DNA from: an uncultured Carboxylicivirga sp.
Lineage (GTDB): Bacteria; Bacteroidota; Bacteroidia; Bacteroidales; Marinilabiliaceae
Assembly: GCF_963668385.1 (NCBI RefSeq)
Contig: NZ_OY764327.1
Span: 3,630,501-3,694,500, forward strand
Length of the DNA: 64,000 nucleotides
Direction: 5' to 3'
Under the pieces are notes generated by a model. That model ran no database searches and was not told where the DNA came from. It saw only the letters and a list, made by a program, of their open reading frames with translations. Made by a program: the position numbers and the translations under genes. Positions 11,301 to 20,431 of this stretch are shown here, one piece after another; position 1 is the first letter of the stretch; every line of letters begins with the position of its first letter.

Positions 11301-11621
11301 AATGGAGATGCAATGTGGAGCTTAAATCCCGATAATAAAATTGCTATTACAGATGCATTGGATTATTACGTAGAAGATGGATCGTTCTTACGCTTAAATA
11401 CGATAACATTGGGATATACATTTCCTTCTCAATTATTAAATAAAGTGAGGGTAAGCAACTTTAGATTGTATTGTACGCTGAATAATATTCACACGTTTAC
11501 AAAGTATTCAGGATACGATCCTGAAGTATCTGCAACTTCAAGTCTTCTAACACGTGGAGTTGATAACTCAGCTTATCCAAGAGCGAAGAGTTTTGTAGTT
11601 GGACTAAACCTTACTTTCTAA
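8397..11621 (+). CDS. SusC-like TonB-dependent outer-membrane transporter (pectin locus)
   Basis: 1074 residues. Signal peptide (YTLLVLILFGFNMYASSQ), an N-terminal carboxypeptidase-regulatory-like domain (VTGTVTDGQNPIPGVTI, to about residue 105), a plug with the typical IVDGFQMDDG, IESIDVMKDASATAIYGARG and GVIIITTK motifs, and a C-terminal 22-stranded barrel ending in Phe (VGLNLTF). It imports oligosaccharides across the outer membrane together with the SusD lipoprotein encoded 19 bp downstream. First gene of a seven-gene operon continuing to GH28. The longest frame begins 36 bp upstream at a non-ATG codon; the ATG at 8397 precedes the signal peptide and was chosen. Confidence 0.95.
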   Translation: MKRTHKNGRYTLLVLILFGFNMYASSQINVTGTVTDGQNPIPGVTILEEGTLNGTLTGIDGTFSLKVANQQSKIVFSFIGYNTQTVSVGTNTNFKIVLIEDITELDQVVVIGYGTSKKRDLTGAVSSVKGGDLATVPVTTAAQAITGKIAGVNVVTQSGAPGADINVVVRGGTSITQGSAPLYIVDGFQMDDGLKNIDINDIESIDVMKDASATAIYGARGSNGVIIITTKSGKKGKTEVSYNAYMSFEKLGSKLDLLNTQQYVEYQYEFQSLNGQINSWADIYGGDIESSDFYTGAYARIADEYGNVAPIDWQDVVFGGTAMITNHNVNITGSSEKTQYMLSYNYTGQDGLLDKSGYNRNGVRTKINHELNDRIRLSFGSSFLGTKLDGGGSLGGLLKMSILQPVTGGIRYTNDELINSDISDEMQDIDSQYDIYNPLIQNDAVTQEKYTRLFTVNTAFDVDITDHLLFRTAGSYMWQQVRSDYWDDGRTKSAQNNGGPYGSRNNSEKFNWQITNTLNWNRQFGGHKLNVLVGQETYYTESMNLNNTYYEFPENNFGLNDVSMAGQVYSYKSGKNNSGIVSVFSRVNYNINEKYLLTGTIRGDGSSKFSKGNQWGYFPSVSGAWRISEESFMDNVEMINNLKLRIGYGTTGNCDIANNMYATDYQSGYYAINNQQVSTLKPGNTVGNPELKWETTKSTNIGLDISLLDSHINLTAEYYKNISDDLLIKNSIPTSTGYSYQYQNVGSVQNKGFEFVLNTSNIRNERFKWTTDFNISFNKSKVLGIYGKDEDDYFIQNYDHVNFMIEKDKPLGQFYGYKYAGVYTTDDFTQNADGTYSLKDGIASMKGAVRSSIKPGDVKYYTTADQTDDDGNPVWSTDDRAVIGNAEPLFTGGMVNTFTYKGFDFSVFMSFSYGNEVFNMNSQRFIGPYLPNQNSMEVMADRFVLVDPNTGKETTDLNRLAELNPQQNNGDAMWSLNPDNKIAITDALDYYVEDGSFLRLNTITLGYTFPSQLLNKVRVSNFRLYCTLNNIHTFTKYSGYDPEVSATSSLLTRGVDNSAYPRAKSFVVGLNLTF

Positions 11622-11640
11622 TCCGCTAAAAATTAAAGCA

Positions 11641-13467
11641 ATGAAGATTAATCAAATAAAATATATTTTAAGTCTTGTGATGGTGAGCTTTTTATTCAGC
11701 TCGTGTGAAGACTGGTTAGATATGCCCTCTGAATCAAAGTTTGATAGTAGCACTGTTTTTGAGTCGGTTGGTAAAGCTGAAATGGCGGTGTTAGCTTGCT
11801 ATCCAAATACATTTAACCGGGAATTATATTACCAGCTGGGTATGGGTACCGATGAGTGTATGTCAACCGAGGGAGATACCAATTCGAAAAACCAGATGGC
11901 GAACTACGTGTATACAACATCAAACATTCCAACATCTACCTACAATGCTTTATATGCCGGTATTGAATATGCAAATGTATGTATAAAAAAACTGGCAATA
12001 ATGAGAGATGCCAGCAGCGAATCAGATCAAAAAAAGATCGATTATTTATTAGGAGAAGCATATGCAATCAGAGCAATGAATTACTCTAATATTGTACGTT
12101 TCTTTGGAGACGTGCCTTATCCTACATCGCCAGTTGAGGATATGGATACATTTACTTCATCGCGGGTTTCACGAGATACCATTTATGATGGAATTATTAA
12201 AGACTTGCAAAAAGCAACTGAACTGTTGCCTTGGCAGAGCGAAGGAGTTTATACAACGCCTGAACGTTTTACAAAAAATGCAGCTTATGGTATTTTAGCC
12301 CGTGTTGCTTTATATGCAGCCGGATATTCATTAAGATGGGATTTGGATTCTTATTCATCATCAAGTGTTGTTTTAGCTCAACGTGATGATCAAAGTAGAA
12401 TTGATGAGCTCTATCAAATTGCTTCTGATGCATGTTATCAGGTTATTCAAAATGGTGAAAATCAGCTGGAACAAAATTATAAAGATGTTTTCTATGATTT
12501 ATTGAATGGAATATATAGCGATGAGTCGTTATTGGAGTTGGGACAGTACGGTCCAAATGTTAATCCATATAGTATTGGATATACCAATGGTATTTACTCG
12601 CATCCAAATTCGATGTTTCAAAAGGCTAAGCCTGCCATGCAAGCAATTCCATCGTATTATTTCGATTTTGAGGAAGGTGATACTCGTCGTGATGTAACCA
12701 TATGTAACTACGATATTACATCAGATAACATTCGTCAGTTAAGTACATTTAACGGATTAACAAATGGTAAATTTAGAGTTGATTGGACAACTGAGTTAAG
12801 AATAGCAGTAAATAAACGTAATATTAACTGGCCAATATTGAGATATGCTGATTTGTTGTTAATGTATGCCGAAGCTGAAAATGAGATTAACAAGGCTCCG
12901 AGTGATGGTGCTATTAACGCACTAAAAGAAGTGAGAAAGAGAGCTTTTGGAGGTGATGAATCTAAAATAGGAACCATCCCAACCAATTACACTGATTTTA
13001 GAAATGCTATAATCGAAGAGCGTAAGTTGGAGTTAGGCTTTGAATCATTCCGAAGAACAGACTTGGTTCGTTGGGGAATTCACTTCGAAACCTTATCTGC
13101 AGCTAAGCAAAAAAATATTGATATAGCCAATCATACGAATGGTTTTGAGAATGTTGATTTGTACCGAGCTTATATGCCCGTTCCTGCTTCTGATTTTGCC
13201 GAAGATATTAAAGCAGTTGATTATATTGGATATAAATACGAATTGTCAGAGACTGAAATTGCCGAATTAGAGGGGCAAGGGTATGTGGTTTTAGATATGT
13301 TTAGCGACAATGATTTATCGAACGGAAAAGCATTTACTGCTGATCAGGTTTGGATTAAATCTTTATTCAGAGGTTTAGAGAAAAATAAAGTAGAACTTTT
13401 GCCTTTAAATCAGAAAATGATTGATGTTAATCCAGGTTTAGAAGGACAGCAGCATCCTCTTTATTAA
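11641..13467 (+). CDS. SusD-like glycan-binding lipoprotein (pectin locus)
   Basis: 608 residues with a lipoprotein signal (lipobox SSC, Cys22) followed by EDWLDMPSESKF. Typical SusD/RagB features: an N-terminal TPR-rich part (LLGEAYAIRAMNYSNIVRFF) and a C-terminal RagB region (RYADLLLMYAEAENE, IIEERKLELGFESFRR, DLVRWG). It caps the SusC barrel from the cell surface and binds the oligosaccharide. It lies 19 bp after susC and 15 bp before the next enzyme gene. Specificity is inferred only from the GH105/GH28 genes in the operon. Confidence 0.95.
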   Translation: MKINQIKYILSLVMVSFLFSSCEDWLDMPSESKFDSSTVFESVGKAEMAVLACYPNTFNRELYYQLGMGTDECMSTEGDTNSKNQMANYVYTTSNIPTSTYNALYAGIEYANVCIKKLAIMRDASSESDQKKIDYLLGEAYAIRAMNYSNIVRFFGDVPYPTSPVEDMDTFTSSRVSRDTIYDGIIKDLQKATELLPWQSEGVYTTPERFTKNAAYGILARVALYAAGYSLRWDLDSYSSSSVVLAQRDDQSRIDELYQIASDACYQVIQNGENQLEQNYKDVFYDLLNGIYSDESLLELGQYGPNVNPYSIGYTNGIYSHPNSMFQKAKPAMQAIPSYYFDFEEGDTRRDVTICNYDITSDNIRQLSTFNGLTNGKFRVDWTTELRIAVNKRNINWPILRYADLLLMYAEAENEINKAPSDGAINALKEVRKRAFGGDESKIGTIPTNYTDFRNAIIEERKLELGFESFRRTDLVRWGIHFETLSAAKQKNIDIANHTNGFENVDLYRAYMPVPASDFAEDIKAVDYIGYKYELSETEIAELEGQGYVVLDMFSDNDLSNGKAFTADQVWIKSLFRGLEKNKVELLPLNQKMIDVNPGLEGQQHPLY

Positions 13468-13482
13468 GCTTATAAAAAATTG

Positions 13483-14637
13483 ATGGTGTTTGTTAATTTT
13501 AATTGTGTTAGACCGATAGTGATTATGCAACTTTTGTTAATTCCTGCAGCCTTTGGCTGTGGGAATTTAACAAGGCATACGAATGTGTCTGATAGTATTT
13601 CAACCACTTTTCAAGCAAACAGTATTCAAAAAGAAGTAATTAGTAAATATCCGGAAGAAAAAATTTCCAATTTTAGTAAGAGGTTAAAACCAAAGGGGAG
13701 AATTTTAGAAACAGAAGAATATTACGTTTGGGGATGTGCTCCAATTTATGATGAAGACGGTAAAGTGCATGTTTATTATTCGCGGTGGCCTGCAAAATAT
13801 GGGATGGGTGGTTGGATTCATCAAAGTGAAATAGCTCACGCTGTAGCCGATCGGCCGGAAGGTCCATACAAATATGTCGAAACAGTGTTAGCTCCGCGTA
13901 AAGGTTATTTCGATGCTACTACCTGTCATAATCCGCATATTCAGTTTAAAGATGGTGCGTATTATCTTTTTTATATGGGGAATTCCGATAAAACAGTATT
14001 CACTAAACGGATTGGCTTGGCCAAATCACATTCATTAAACGGACCTTGGATACGAGCGGATAAACCGGTTGTTGATGTAGGAGAGGATGGTAGTTGGGAT
14101 GATTGTTGTACAACTAATCCTGCCGTTGTATTTGCCATATCAGGAGAGTGTTACTTGTATTATAAATCGTGGAATAAAACAGTTTATCAATCCGAAAAAG
14201 GATCAATTAGGGGAAATAGGAAATATGGATTGGCTATTGCAAAAGATTTAAATAGTCCATTCAAAAAATATAATGAAAACCCAATCATCGATTTGTCATT
14301 GGTTGATGCGAAAATGCAGGTGGAAGATGCATATGTGTTTATTGAGGATGGGGAATATAAGATGTTGATGAGGGATATGGGATTTTACAATCATAAGGTA
14401 GGATTAATCTTTACTTCAAAAGATGGTATTGATTGGTCGCAGCCTAAAATAGCCTGGTTTGAAGCCAAGGTCTATGTTCAAGAGAAACCGGCTCCTGAGC
14501 ATTTGAAAAGATATGGTCGGTTTGAGAGACCACAGGTGTTAATGAAAAATGGGAAACCAGCCTATTTATTTACAGCTATGCAAGGCGGAAAATATGAAAC
14601 ATCAAGTGGTTTCGTTTTTAAAATAAATGAAGAATAA
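13483..14637 (+). CDS. Five-bladed beta-propeller glycosidase-like protein (GH43/GH117-like clan, family uncertain)
   Basis: 384 residues. Signal-like N-terminus with a cysteine in AAFGCGN that may be a lipobox. Propeller blade motifs recur: VWGCAPIYDEDGKVHVYYSR, HNPHIQFKDGAYYLFYMG, TNPAVVFAISGECYLYYKS, VEDAYVFIEDGEYKMLMRD and ERPQVLMKNGKPAYLF. The blades resemble GH43/GH117-clan enzymes, with conserved acidic residues at equivalent positions, but the classic PDPS start motif is missing, so the usual GH43 base is not recognisable. Predicted role: removal of a side-chain sugar from the pectic substrate of this operon. The ATG at 13483 was used; a second in-frame ATG at 13525 would give a shorter signal. 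Activity unknown. Confidence 0.65.
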   Translation: MVFVNFNCVRPIVIMQLLLIPAAFGCGNLTRHTNVSDSISTTFQANSIQKEVISKYPEEKISNFSKRLKPKGRILETEEYYVWGCAPIYDEDGKVHVYYSRWPAKYGMGGWIHQSEIAHAVADRPEGPYKYVETVLAPRKGYFDATTCHNPHIQFKDGAYYLFYMGNSDKTVFTKRIGLAKSHSLNGPWIRADKPVVDVGEDGSWDDCCTTNPAVVFAISGECYLYYKSWNKTVYQSEKGSIRGNRKYGLAIAKDLNSPFKKYNENPIIDLSLVDAKMQVEDAYVFIEDGEYKMLMRDMGFYNHKVGLIFTSKDGIDWSQPKIAWFEAKVYVQEKPAPEHLKRYGRFERPQVLMKNGKPAYLFTAMQGGKYETSSGFVFKINEE

Positions 14638-14667
14638 AAATAATTGATAAAATTAAAATATAACAGT

Positions 14668-16800
14668 ATGTTAAATAAATTTTTTGGAATAGGAGTCATG
14701 TGTTTCACCCTACTGGCATGTACTTCAAATACAACAGAAAAAATTGATAAGTTTACTGTAGTACAACGTAATAACCCTCATATCAACAACTTCGATTCGT
14801 TAAGTTCATTGTCGGTTGGTAATGGAAATTTTGCTCTAACAGTGGATGCAACAGGTCTGCAAAGCTTTCCGGATTATTATAAAAACGGTGTGCCTTTAGG
14901 AACTCAATCAGTATGGGGATGGCATTCGTTTTTAAATCCCGAGGATTACAAATTCGAAGAGACTTTAAAAGATTACAATTTTAGGGGAAAGGATGAGGTT
15001 TATTCTGTACAGTTTAAAGGCAAAGGCAGAGCTCACGATGCTGCCAATTGGTATCGTTGCAATCCGCATCGTTTACATCTGGGTTACGTAGGCCTGGAAT
15101 TTACTAAGAAAGATGGAGGTAAAGCTACTTTGAATGATATCAAGCATATTGATCAAGAATTGAATCTTTGGGATGGAATAATTGAAAGTAACTATACACT
15201 GGATGGAGAGGCGGTTAAGGTTGAAACAGCTTGCGATCCTGATTCTGATAAAATACAATCACGAATTGTATCACATTTAATTGGCGACAATCAATTAAAT
15301 GTGACTTTTAAATTTGCTTATCCAACAGGTAATCACTCTGATGATGCTACTAACTGGAGCTTGCCGCAGAAACACACTACCGAGCTGGTGGCTAGTGGTT
15401 CGGGTTATGGTATTCTAAAGCGTACTTTGGATAACGATGTTTATTACTTGAAAATTCAATGGCTGGGTGATGCTTCATTAAAAGAAGAGGGTAAGCATTA
15501 CTTTGTACTTCATCCCCAATCTGATGATTTTACTTTTTATTGTACGTTTACTGGTGATGCTTCTGATTATAAAAATGTTGTTTCACAAGATGTATTTGTC
15601 AGTGCATCAAATTATTGGCAATCATTTTGGCAAAAAGGTGGTGTGATCGACTTTTCGGAATGTACAGATGAAAGAGCTACTGAGTTGGAGCGTCGTGTAG
15701 TACTTTCGCAGTATTTAATGGCCATTCAATGTTCTGGAATTATGCCTCCACAGGAAACCGGATTGACATATAACAGCTGGTTTGGTAAGTTTCATTTGGA
15801 AATGCACTGGTGGCATGCCGTTCATTTTGCATTGTGGAATCACATCAATTTATTAGAAAGAAGTCTGGATTGGTATTCAAAGGCTTATCCGGTGGCTAGG
15901 TCCATTGCCAAGCGTCAGGGATTTGATGGAGTGCGTTGGATGAAAATGACAGATCCATCTGCATTGGAAGCTCCGTCTTCGGTAGGATCATTTTTAATAT
16001 GGCAGCAACCTCATTTTATTTATATGGCTGAGTTGGTTTACCGCGATCATCCATCTGATGAGGTGATAAATAAATATGGAAAATTAGTGAATGCTACAGC
16101 GGAATTTATGGCATCTTTTGCCACTTACGACGAATTAGGAGACAGATATGTGTTAAAAGGATTGATACCAGCGCAAGAAACACTAAGAGCTGCCGAAACC
16201 ATTAATCCTCCCTTTGAGCTGTCGTACTGGCATTACGCCTTGGAAGTAGCACAAAAATGGAGAGAGCGCGCCGGATTAGAACGCAATAAACAATGGGATA
16301 CCATTATTGCTAAGCTCTCGCCACTAACACAAAAAGAAGGTTTGTACCTGGCTGCTGAAGATGCTGTTGATACCTACAAAGACATTCGTTTTACATCCGA
16401 TCATCCTGCTGTTTTAGGTGCCATGGGCATTTTACCTGAAAGTTCTTTGGTAGAAAATGAAATAATGGATAATACTCTCAATTGGATTTGGGATAACTGG
16501 AACTGGGATAAAACCTGGGGGTGGGATTATCCAATGACAGCGATGTGTGCAGCACGTTTACACGAACCGAAAAAAGCAGTTGGAGCATTATTGATGGATA
16601 AAAGAACCAATACTTATTTGCCCAATGGGCACAATTATCAGGATGAACGATTAAGAGTTTATTTGCCAGGAAACGGTGGCTTATTAACTGCTGTGGCAAT
16701 GATGACTGCCGGATGGGATGGAAACACAATAGATACTCCCGGATTTCCGAAAGATGGCACCTGGAATGTGAAATGGGAAGACATTAAAATGATGCCATAA
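14668..16800 (+). CDS. (alpha/alpha)6-barrel glycosidase-like lipoprotein, family not assigned
   Basis: 710 residues starting at the ATG at 14668 (the longer frame begins at TTG). Lipoprotein signal FTLLACTSN. The first ~300 residues look like a beta-sandwich (LSVGNGNFALTVDATGLQS). The rest resembles the toroid of GH65/GH95-type enzymes: PPQETGLTYNSWFGKFHLEM, HWWHAVHFALWN, LIPAQETLR, WGWDYPMTAMCAARL, LPGNGGLLTAVAMMTAGW. Candidate catalytic acids are the Glu in FHLEMHWW and the Glu in PAQET; this is inference from motif position. The stop is 10 bp before the next gene. No named family could be assigned with confidence; a rhamnosidase, galactosidase or other exo-activity on pectin side chains is possible. 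Confidence 0.65.
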   Translation: MLNKFFGIGVMCFTLLACTSNTTEKIDKFTVVQRNNPHINNFDSLSSLSVGNGNFALTVDATGLQSFPDYYKNGVPLGTQSVWGWHSFLNPEDYKFEETLKDYNFRGKDEVYSVQFKGKGRAHDAANWYRCNPHRLHLGYVGLEFTKKDGGKATLNDIKHIDQELNLWDGIIESNYTLDGEAVKVETACDPDSDKIQSRIVSHLIGDNQLNVTFKFAYPTGNHSDDATNWSLPQKHTTELVASGSGYGILKRTLDNDVYYLKIQWLGDASLKEEGKHYFVLHPQSDDFTFYCTFTGDASDYKNVVSQDVFVSASNYWQSFWQKGGVIDFSECTDERATELERRVVLSQYLMAIQCSGIMPPQETGLTYNSWFGKFHLEMHWWHAVHFALWNHINLLERSLDWYSKAYPVARSIAKRQGFDGVRWMKMTDPSALEAPSSVGSFLIWQQPHFIYMAELVYRDHPSDEVINKYGKLVNATAEFMASFATYDELGDRYVLKGLIPAQETLRAAETINPPFELSYWHYALEVAQKWRERAGLERNKQWDTIIAKLSPLTQKEGLYLAAEDAVDTYKDIRFTSDHPAVLGAMGILPESSLVENEIMDNTLNWIWDNWNWDKTWGWDYPMTAMCAARLHEPKKAVGALLMDKRTNTYLPNGHNYQDERLRVYLPGNGGLLTAVAMMTAGWDGNTIDTPGFPKDGTWNVKWEDIKMMP

Positions 16801-16810
16801 AACTGTGTCA

Positions 16811-19800
16811 ATGAGATTACTAATTTTTAGTTTGTTTGTTCTGAATTGGCTGCCATCCTTTGCTCAAATGAAGAGGATGGCAGCTTATGAAGAGCAGAGA
16901 GAACTTCGCTATACTCCACAAGGTGATTCCTTTGTAATTGAAAATGGTTGTATCAAGTTTAACAAAGCTTTGTATGGAACCAACACCGCTTTTAGGGTCG
17001 AAACAAGTGATATACCTGAGCTGGGATTGTTTATGCCAAACATGGGCGGAAATATTCAGTTCGGTTTGATGATTGGTGATAAAAGCAAATGGTTAAATGA
17101 TGCTGATTATATCAAGTCGACCTACCAGCCCGGTACTCGAATATACGATATCGAGGATTCGATTATTGGTGATGGTTCAATATTGATTAAGGTGTTGGCT
17201 TTGGCTGATAGCGATGGTGTGATTGTTAAGTTCGAGTCTTCGAACATTCCTAAAGATGCTGAGCTGATAATAATGTATGGAGGAGCCAGTAATAAGCGCT
17301 TTTCGCGCAACGGTGATTTAGGAGTGGATAAACCTGATTGTTTCGATTTACAGCCGGAGGCTTGCAAAGGAAATATGTATACAATTAACAAGAATCGTTT
17401 CGACCTTGATTACGGACAAAAGACAAAACAGCCTCGTTCCGTGCAGGGTATCTTTTCAAAAGGAACAAAGATAAAAACAGGTTCTCCTCTGGTCATAAAT
17501 TCTCCCTTGGAATTATGGAACTCAAAAGCTCTTGATGATCAACCCGTGTTAGTGGCTCGATTGGGACTGAATAAGAAAGACGCTGAATATTTTATTATCA
17601 AAGCAAAAGATGAAAGTGATTTAAGAGATTCAGATCTAGCCAAGCTCTTTCAGCAAGCGGATGATAAAAGGTTATTAATCGCTAATACAGTTCAACTTAA
17701 TACTCCCGATGAGTTTATTAATCCCATTGGTGGATTGTTGGGAACTGCTGCTGATGCCATTTGGGATGACTGCTGGATGCATGGAGCAATTGGGTGGAGA
17801 ATGCCATTAAATGGCTGGCGTGCGGCTTATACCGGCGATTGCATTGGCTGGCATCAAAGAGCACGTGAGCATTTTAATAATTATGCAGCGTCGCAGGTTA
17901 CCGATGTTAAACCAACAATCGCACATCCGGCGCAGGATACTTCACGAAATTTTGCCAGAGCAGCTAAGATATGGGGTACGCCCATGTACAGCAATGGATA
18001 CATTTGTCGTAATCCGAACCAAAATACAAAAATGCATCATTACGATATGAATTTGTGTTACATCGATGAGTTGCTATGGCACCTAAATTGGACGGGTGAT
18101 TGGGATTATGCTCGGGAAGTGTGGCCTGTAATTGAACGTCATTTAAAATGGGAGAAACGAAATTTTGATCCCAACGATGATGGCCTGTACGATGCTTATG
18201 CCAGTATTTGGGCCAGCGATGCTCTGTATTACAATAGTGGCGCAGTTACTCATTCGTCGGCATATAATTACAGGGCAAATAAAATGGCAGCTATGATTGC
18301 TGAGGGAATCGGAGTTGATCCTCAACTGTATATCGATGAGGCTGAGAAAATTCATTCGGCGATTCAATCGAAATTATGGTTGGATCATAAAGGGCGATGG
18401 GCTGAGTATGTCGATTTTATGGGGCCTGGTAATGTTCATCCCGATGCGGCCATATGGACCGTTTATCATGCATTGGATTCGGATGTGCCGGATATTTTTC
18501 AGGCCTATGAGGCAACACGTTATATCGATACCGAAATTCCGCATATTCCCGTTGTTGCCAAAGGGTTGACCGGTGACGGTTATCAGACTATTTCTACAAC
18601 CCATTGGTTTCCTTATTCATGGTCGATTAATAATGTGGCTTTTGCCGAAGTTGCTCACACAGCATTGGCATATTGGCAAAGTGGACGCAACGACGAGGCT
18701 TTTAAGCTGTTTAAAAGTTCAGTTCTGGACGGAATGTACTTGGGAAATAGTCCTGGTAATATTGGGCAGATTAGTTTTTACGATAAAGCCCGAGGTGAGT
18801 GTTATCGCGATTTTGGCGATCCGGTAGGAATGTATTGCCGTACGGTAATTCAAGGACTATTTGGGATTCAGCCTGATTTGCTAAACAACCGATTGGTGAT
18901 TCAACCCGGGTTACCAACTGATTGGGAGTTTGCTAAAATTCAAACTTCAGATATCACATTTGATTTTGTAAAATATGAAGTATCAAACACCTATCAAATC
19001 ACAAATCGTTTAAAAGAGGGTGTGGAACTTTCGTTACGAATTAAGGCAGAAAAATCAGGAGTAAAAGAGGTGTTAGTGAATGGAGAACCTCACGATTGGC
19101 AGCTTATCGAAAGTGTTGGCAGACCCATCTTACAAATTACTTGTGACGATTTTACATCGGCTGAGATAAAAGTTGTTTGGGCCGGAAGTTATATCATCCA
19201 TGCAAATTATAACAAAAGCGGCGTAAGTGGTAACCGTTGGCAATTGACATCTAATAATGAAATTATTAAAATCTACGATCCTCAATCAATTCTGAAAGGC
19301 GAAAAAGTAGATTCTCATTCTGTAGAAGCGGAATTACAGGGTGAGTGTGGCCATCATACCTTTTTTATTCAACTTCAGCAGGATGATATGAAATGGTGGG
19401 AGCCCGTTGATATTGAAATCAAAGAACCTTTTACCATTGATTATTTGTCGGAGGACGATCAGCTGAAGTTTCGGATATTAAATAATCAAAATGAGGATTT
19501 TAGTGGTGCTATAAAAATCAATCATTCTAAGGTTTTATCAGATAAATTAATCATTAAGGCAGGAGAATTTAGTCAATGGATTTCAGTATCGGAGGCTGAT
19601 GCTGTTTTTGGAAGTAATTTATTGGAGGTATTTAATCAGGATGCAATAATCTATCAAACCCATTTAGTTAATTGGAATCTTCAAAATGCTGATGCCGTTT
19701 ATGAAATGATTGATTTACATTCAGTTTTTAATGCATCAGTAAGCGATATATTTAAGCAGGAGTATCTTTCGCCCCGATCGCCTTATACCACATTACAAAT

Positions 19801-20422
19801 TCCTACTCAGGGTATTGGCGAGTGGTGTCATCCGTTACAAACAGCAACAATCAACGATGCTGGTTTCAGAGCAAAAGTTAAGGATGTTGTGTTTAATACG
19901 CCTTTTCATATTCCGTTTAAATCGCTTAGTGACACTACCAAGTCGAATATCGCTTACACATCTTTATGGGATAATTATCCTAATCAAATACAAATACCGA
20001 TTGATGGAAAAGCGCGTCATGCCTATCTTTTAATGGCCGGAAGTACAAATCATATGCAATGCCATATACCTAATGGAAAGGTGGTGGTAACTTATACCGA
20101 TGGAAGTTCAGATTCGCTTCAGTTGGTTAATCCCGACAATTGGTTGCCAATAGAGCAGGATTTATATACCGATGATTATGCATTTAAGCTGGAGAGATCT
20201 GCACCTTATCGTGTCGCATTTAAAACGGGTTTGGTAAGCCGCTATTTAGGTGCCGATCTGAATATTAATCCTCATGAAGTGTATGGAAGAGAGATTGATG
20301 GAGGAGCCGGAATAATTGTTGATTTGCCTTTAAATGCATCAAAAGAGTTGAAGAATATTCGAGTAGAGGCTGTTGCTAATGATGTGGTTATTGGCCTTAT
20401 GAGTATAACATTAATGAAATAA
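16811..20422 (+). CDS. Large DUF4450-like (alpha/alpha)6 glycosidase-like protein
   Basis: 1203 residues; signal peptide MRLLIFSLFVLNWLPSFAQ. The N-terminal part (ELRYTPQGDSFVIENGCIKF) matches my memory of the DUF4450 family. The middle (~residues 330-720) is a helical toroid with GWRAAYTGDCIGWHQRAREH, LLWHLNWTGDWDYAREVWPV, FDPNDDGLYDAYASIWASDA and THWFPYSWSINN. Beta-sandwich domains follow to the end. The toroid resembles GH78-type and related clan enzymes, with acidic candidates in DPNDDGLYDAY. It is unusually long for an operon enzyme and probably periplasmic. It sits between an unassigned glycosidase and GH105. A GTG six bases upstream (16805) is an alternative start. Enzymatic activity is inferred, not shown. 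Confidence 0.65.
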   Translation: MRLLIFSLFVLNWLPSFAQMKRMAAYEEQRELRYTPQGDSFVIENGCIKFNKALYGTNTAFRVETSDIPELGLFMPNMGGNIQFGLMIGDKSKWLNDADYIKSTYQPGTRIYDIEDSIIGDGSILIKVLALADSDGVIVKFESSNIPKDAELIIMYGGASNKRFSRNGDLGVDKPDCFDLQPEACKGNMYTINKNRFDLDYGQKTKQPRSVQGIFSKGTKIKTGSPLVINSPLELWNSKALDDQPVLVARLGLNKKDAEYFIIKAKDESDLRDSDLAKLFQQADDKRLLIANTVQLNTPDEFINPIGGLLGTAADAIWDDCWMHGAIGWRMPLNGWRAAYTGDCIGWHQRAREHFNNYAASQVTDVKPTIAHPAQDTSRNFARAAKIWGTPMYSNGYICRNPNQNTKMHHYDMNLCYIDELLWHLNWTGDWDYAREVWPVIERHLKWEKRNFDPNDDGLYDAYASIWASDALYYNSGAVTHSSAYNYRANKMAAMIAEGIGVDPQLYIDEAEKIHSAIQSKLWLDHKGRWAEYVDFMGPGNVHPDAAIWTVYHALDSDVPDIFQAYEATRYIDTEIPHIPVVAKGLTGDGYQTISTTHWFPYSWSINNVAFAEVAHTALAYWQSGRNDEAFKLFKSSVLDGMYLGNSPGNIGQISFYDKARGECYRDFGDPVGMYCRTVIQGLFGIQPDLLNNRLVIQPGLPTDWEFAKIQTSDITFDFVKYEVSNTYQITNRLKEGVELSLRIKAEKSGVKEVLVNGEPHDWQLIESVGRPILQITCDDFTSAEIKVVWAGSYIIHANYNKSGVSGNRWQLTSNNEIIKIYDPQSILKGEKVDSHSVEAELQGECGHHTFFIQLQQDDMKWWEPVDIEIKEPFTIDYLSEDDQLKFRILNNQNEDFSGAIKINHSKVLSDKLIIKAGEFSQWISVSEADAVFGSNLLEVFNQDAIIYQTHLVNWNLQNADAVYEMIDLHSVFNASVSDIFKQEYLSPRSPYTTLQIPTQGIGEWCHPLQTATINDAGFRAKVKDVVFNTPFHIPFKSLSDTTKSNIAYTSLWDNYPNQIQIPIDGKARHAYLLMAGSTNHMQCHIPNGKVVVTYTDGSSDSLQLVNPDNWLPIEQDLYTDDYAFKLERSAPYRVAFKTGLVSRYLGADLNINPHEVYGREIDGGAGIIVDLPLNASKELKNIRVEAVANDVVIGLMSITLMK

Positions 20423-20431
20423 TAGAATAGT

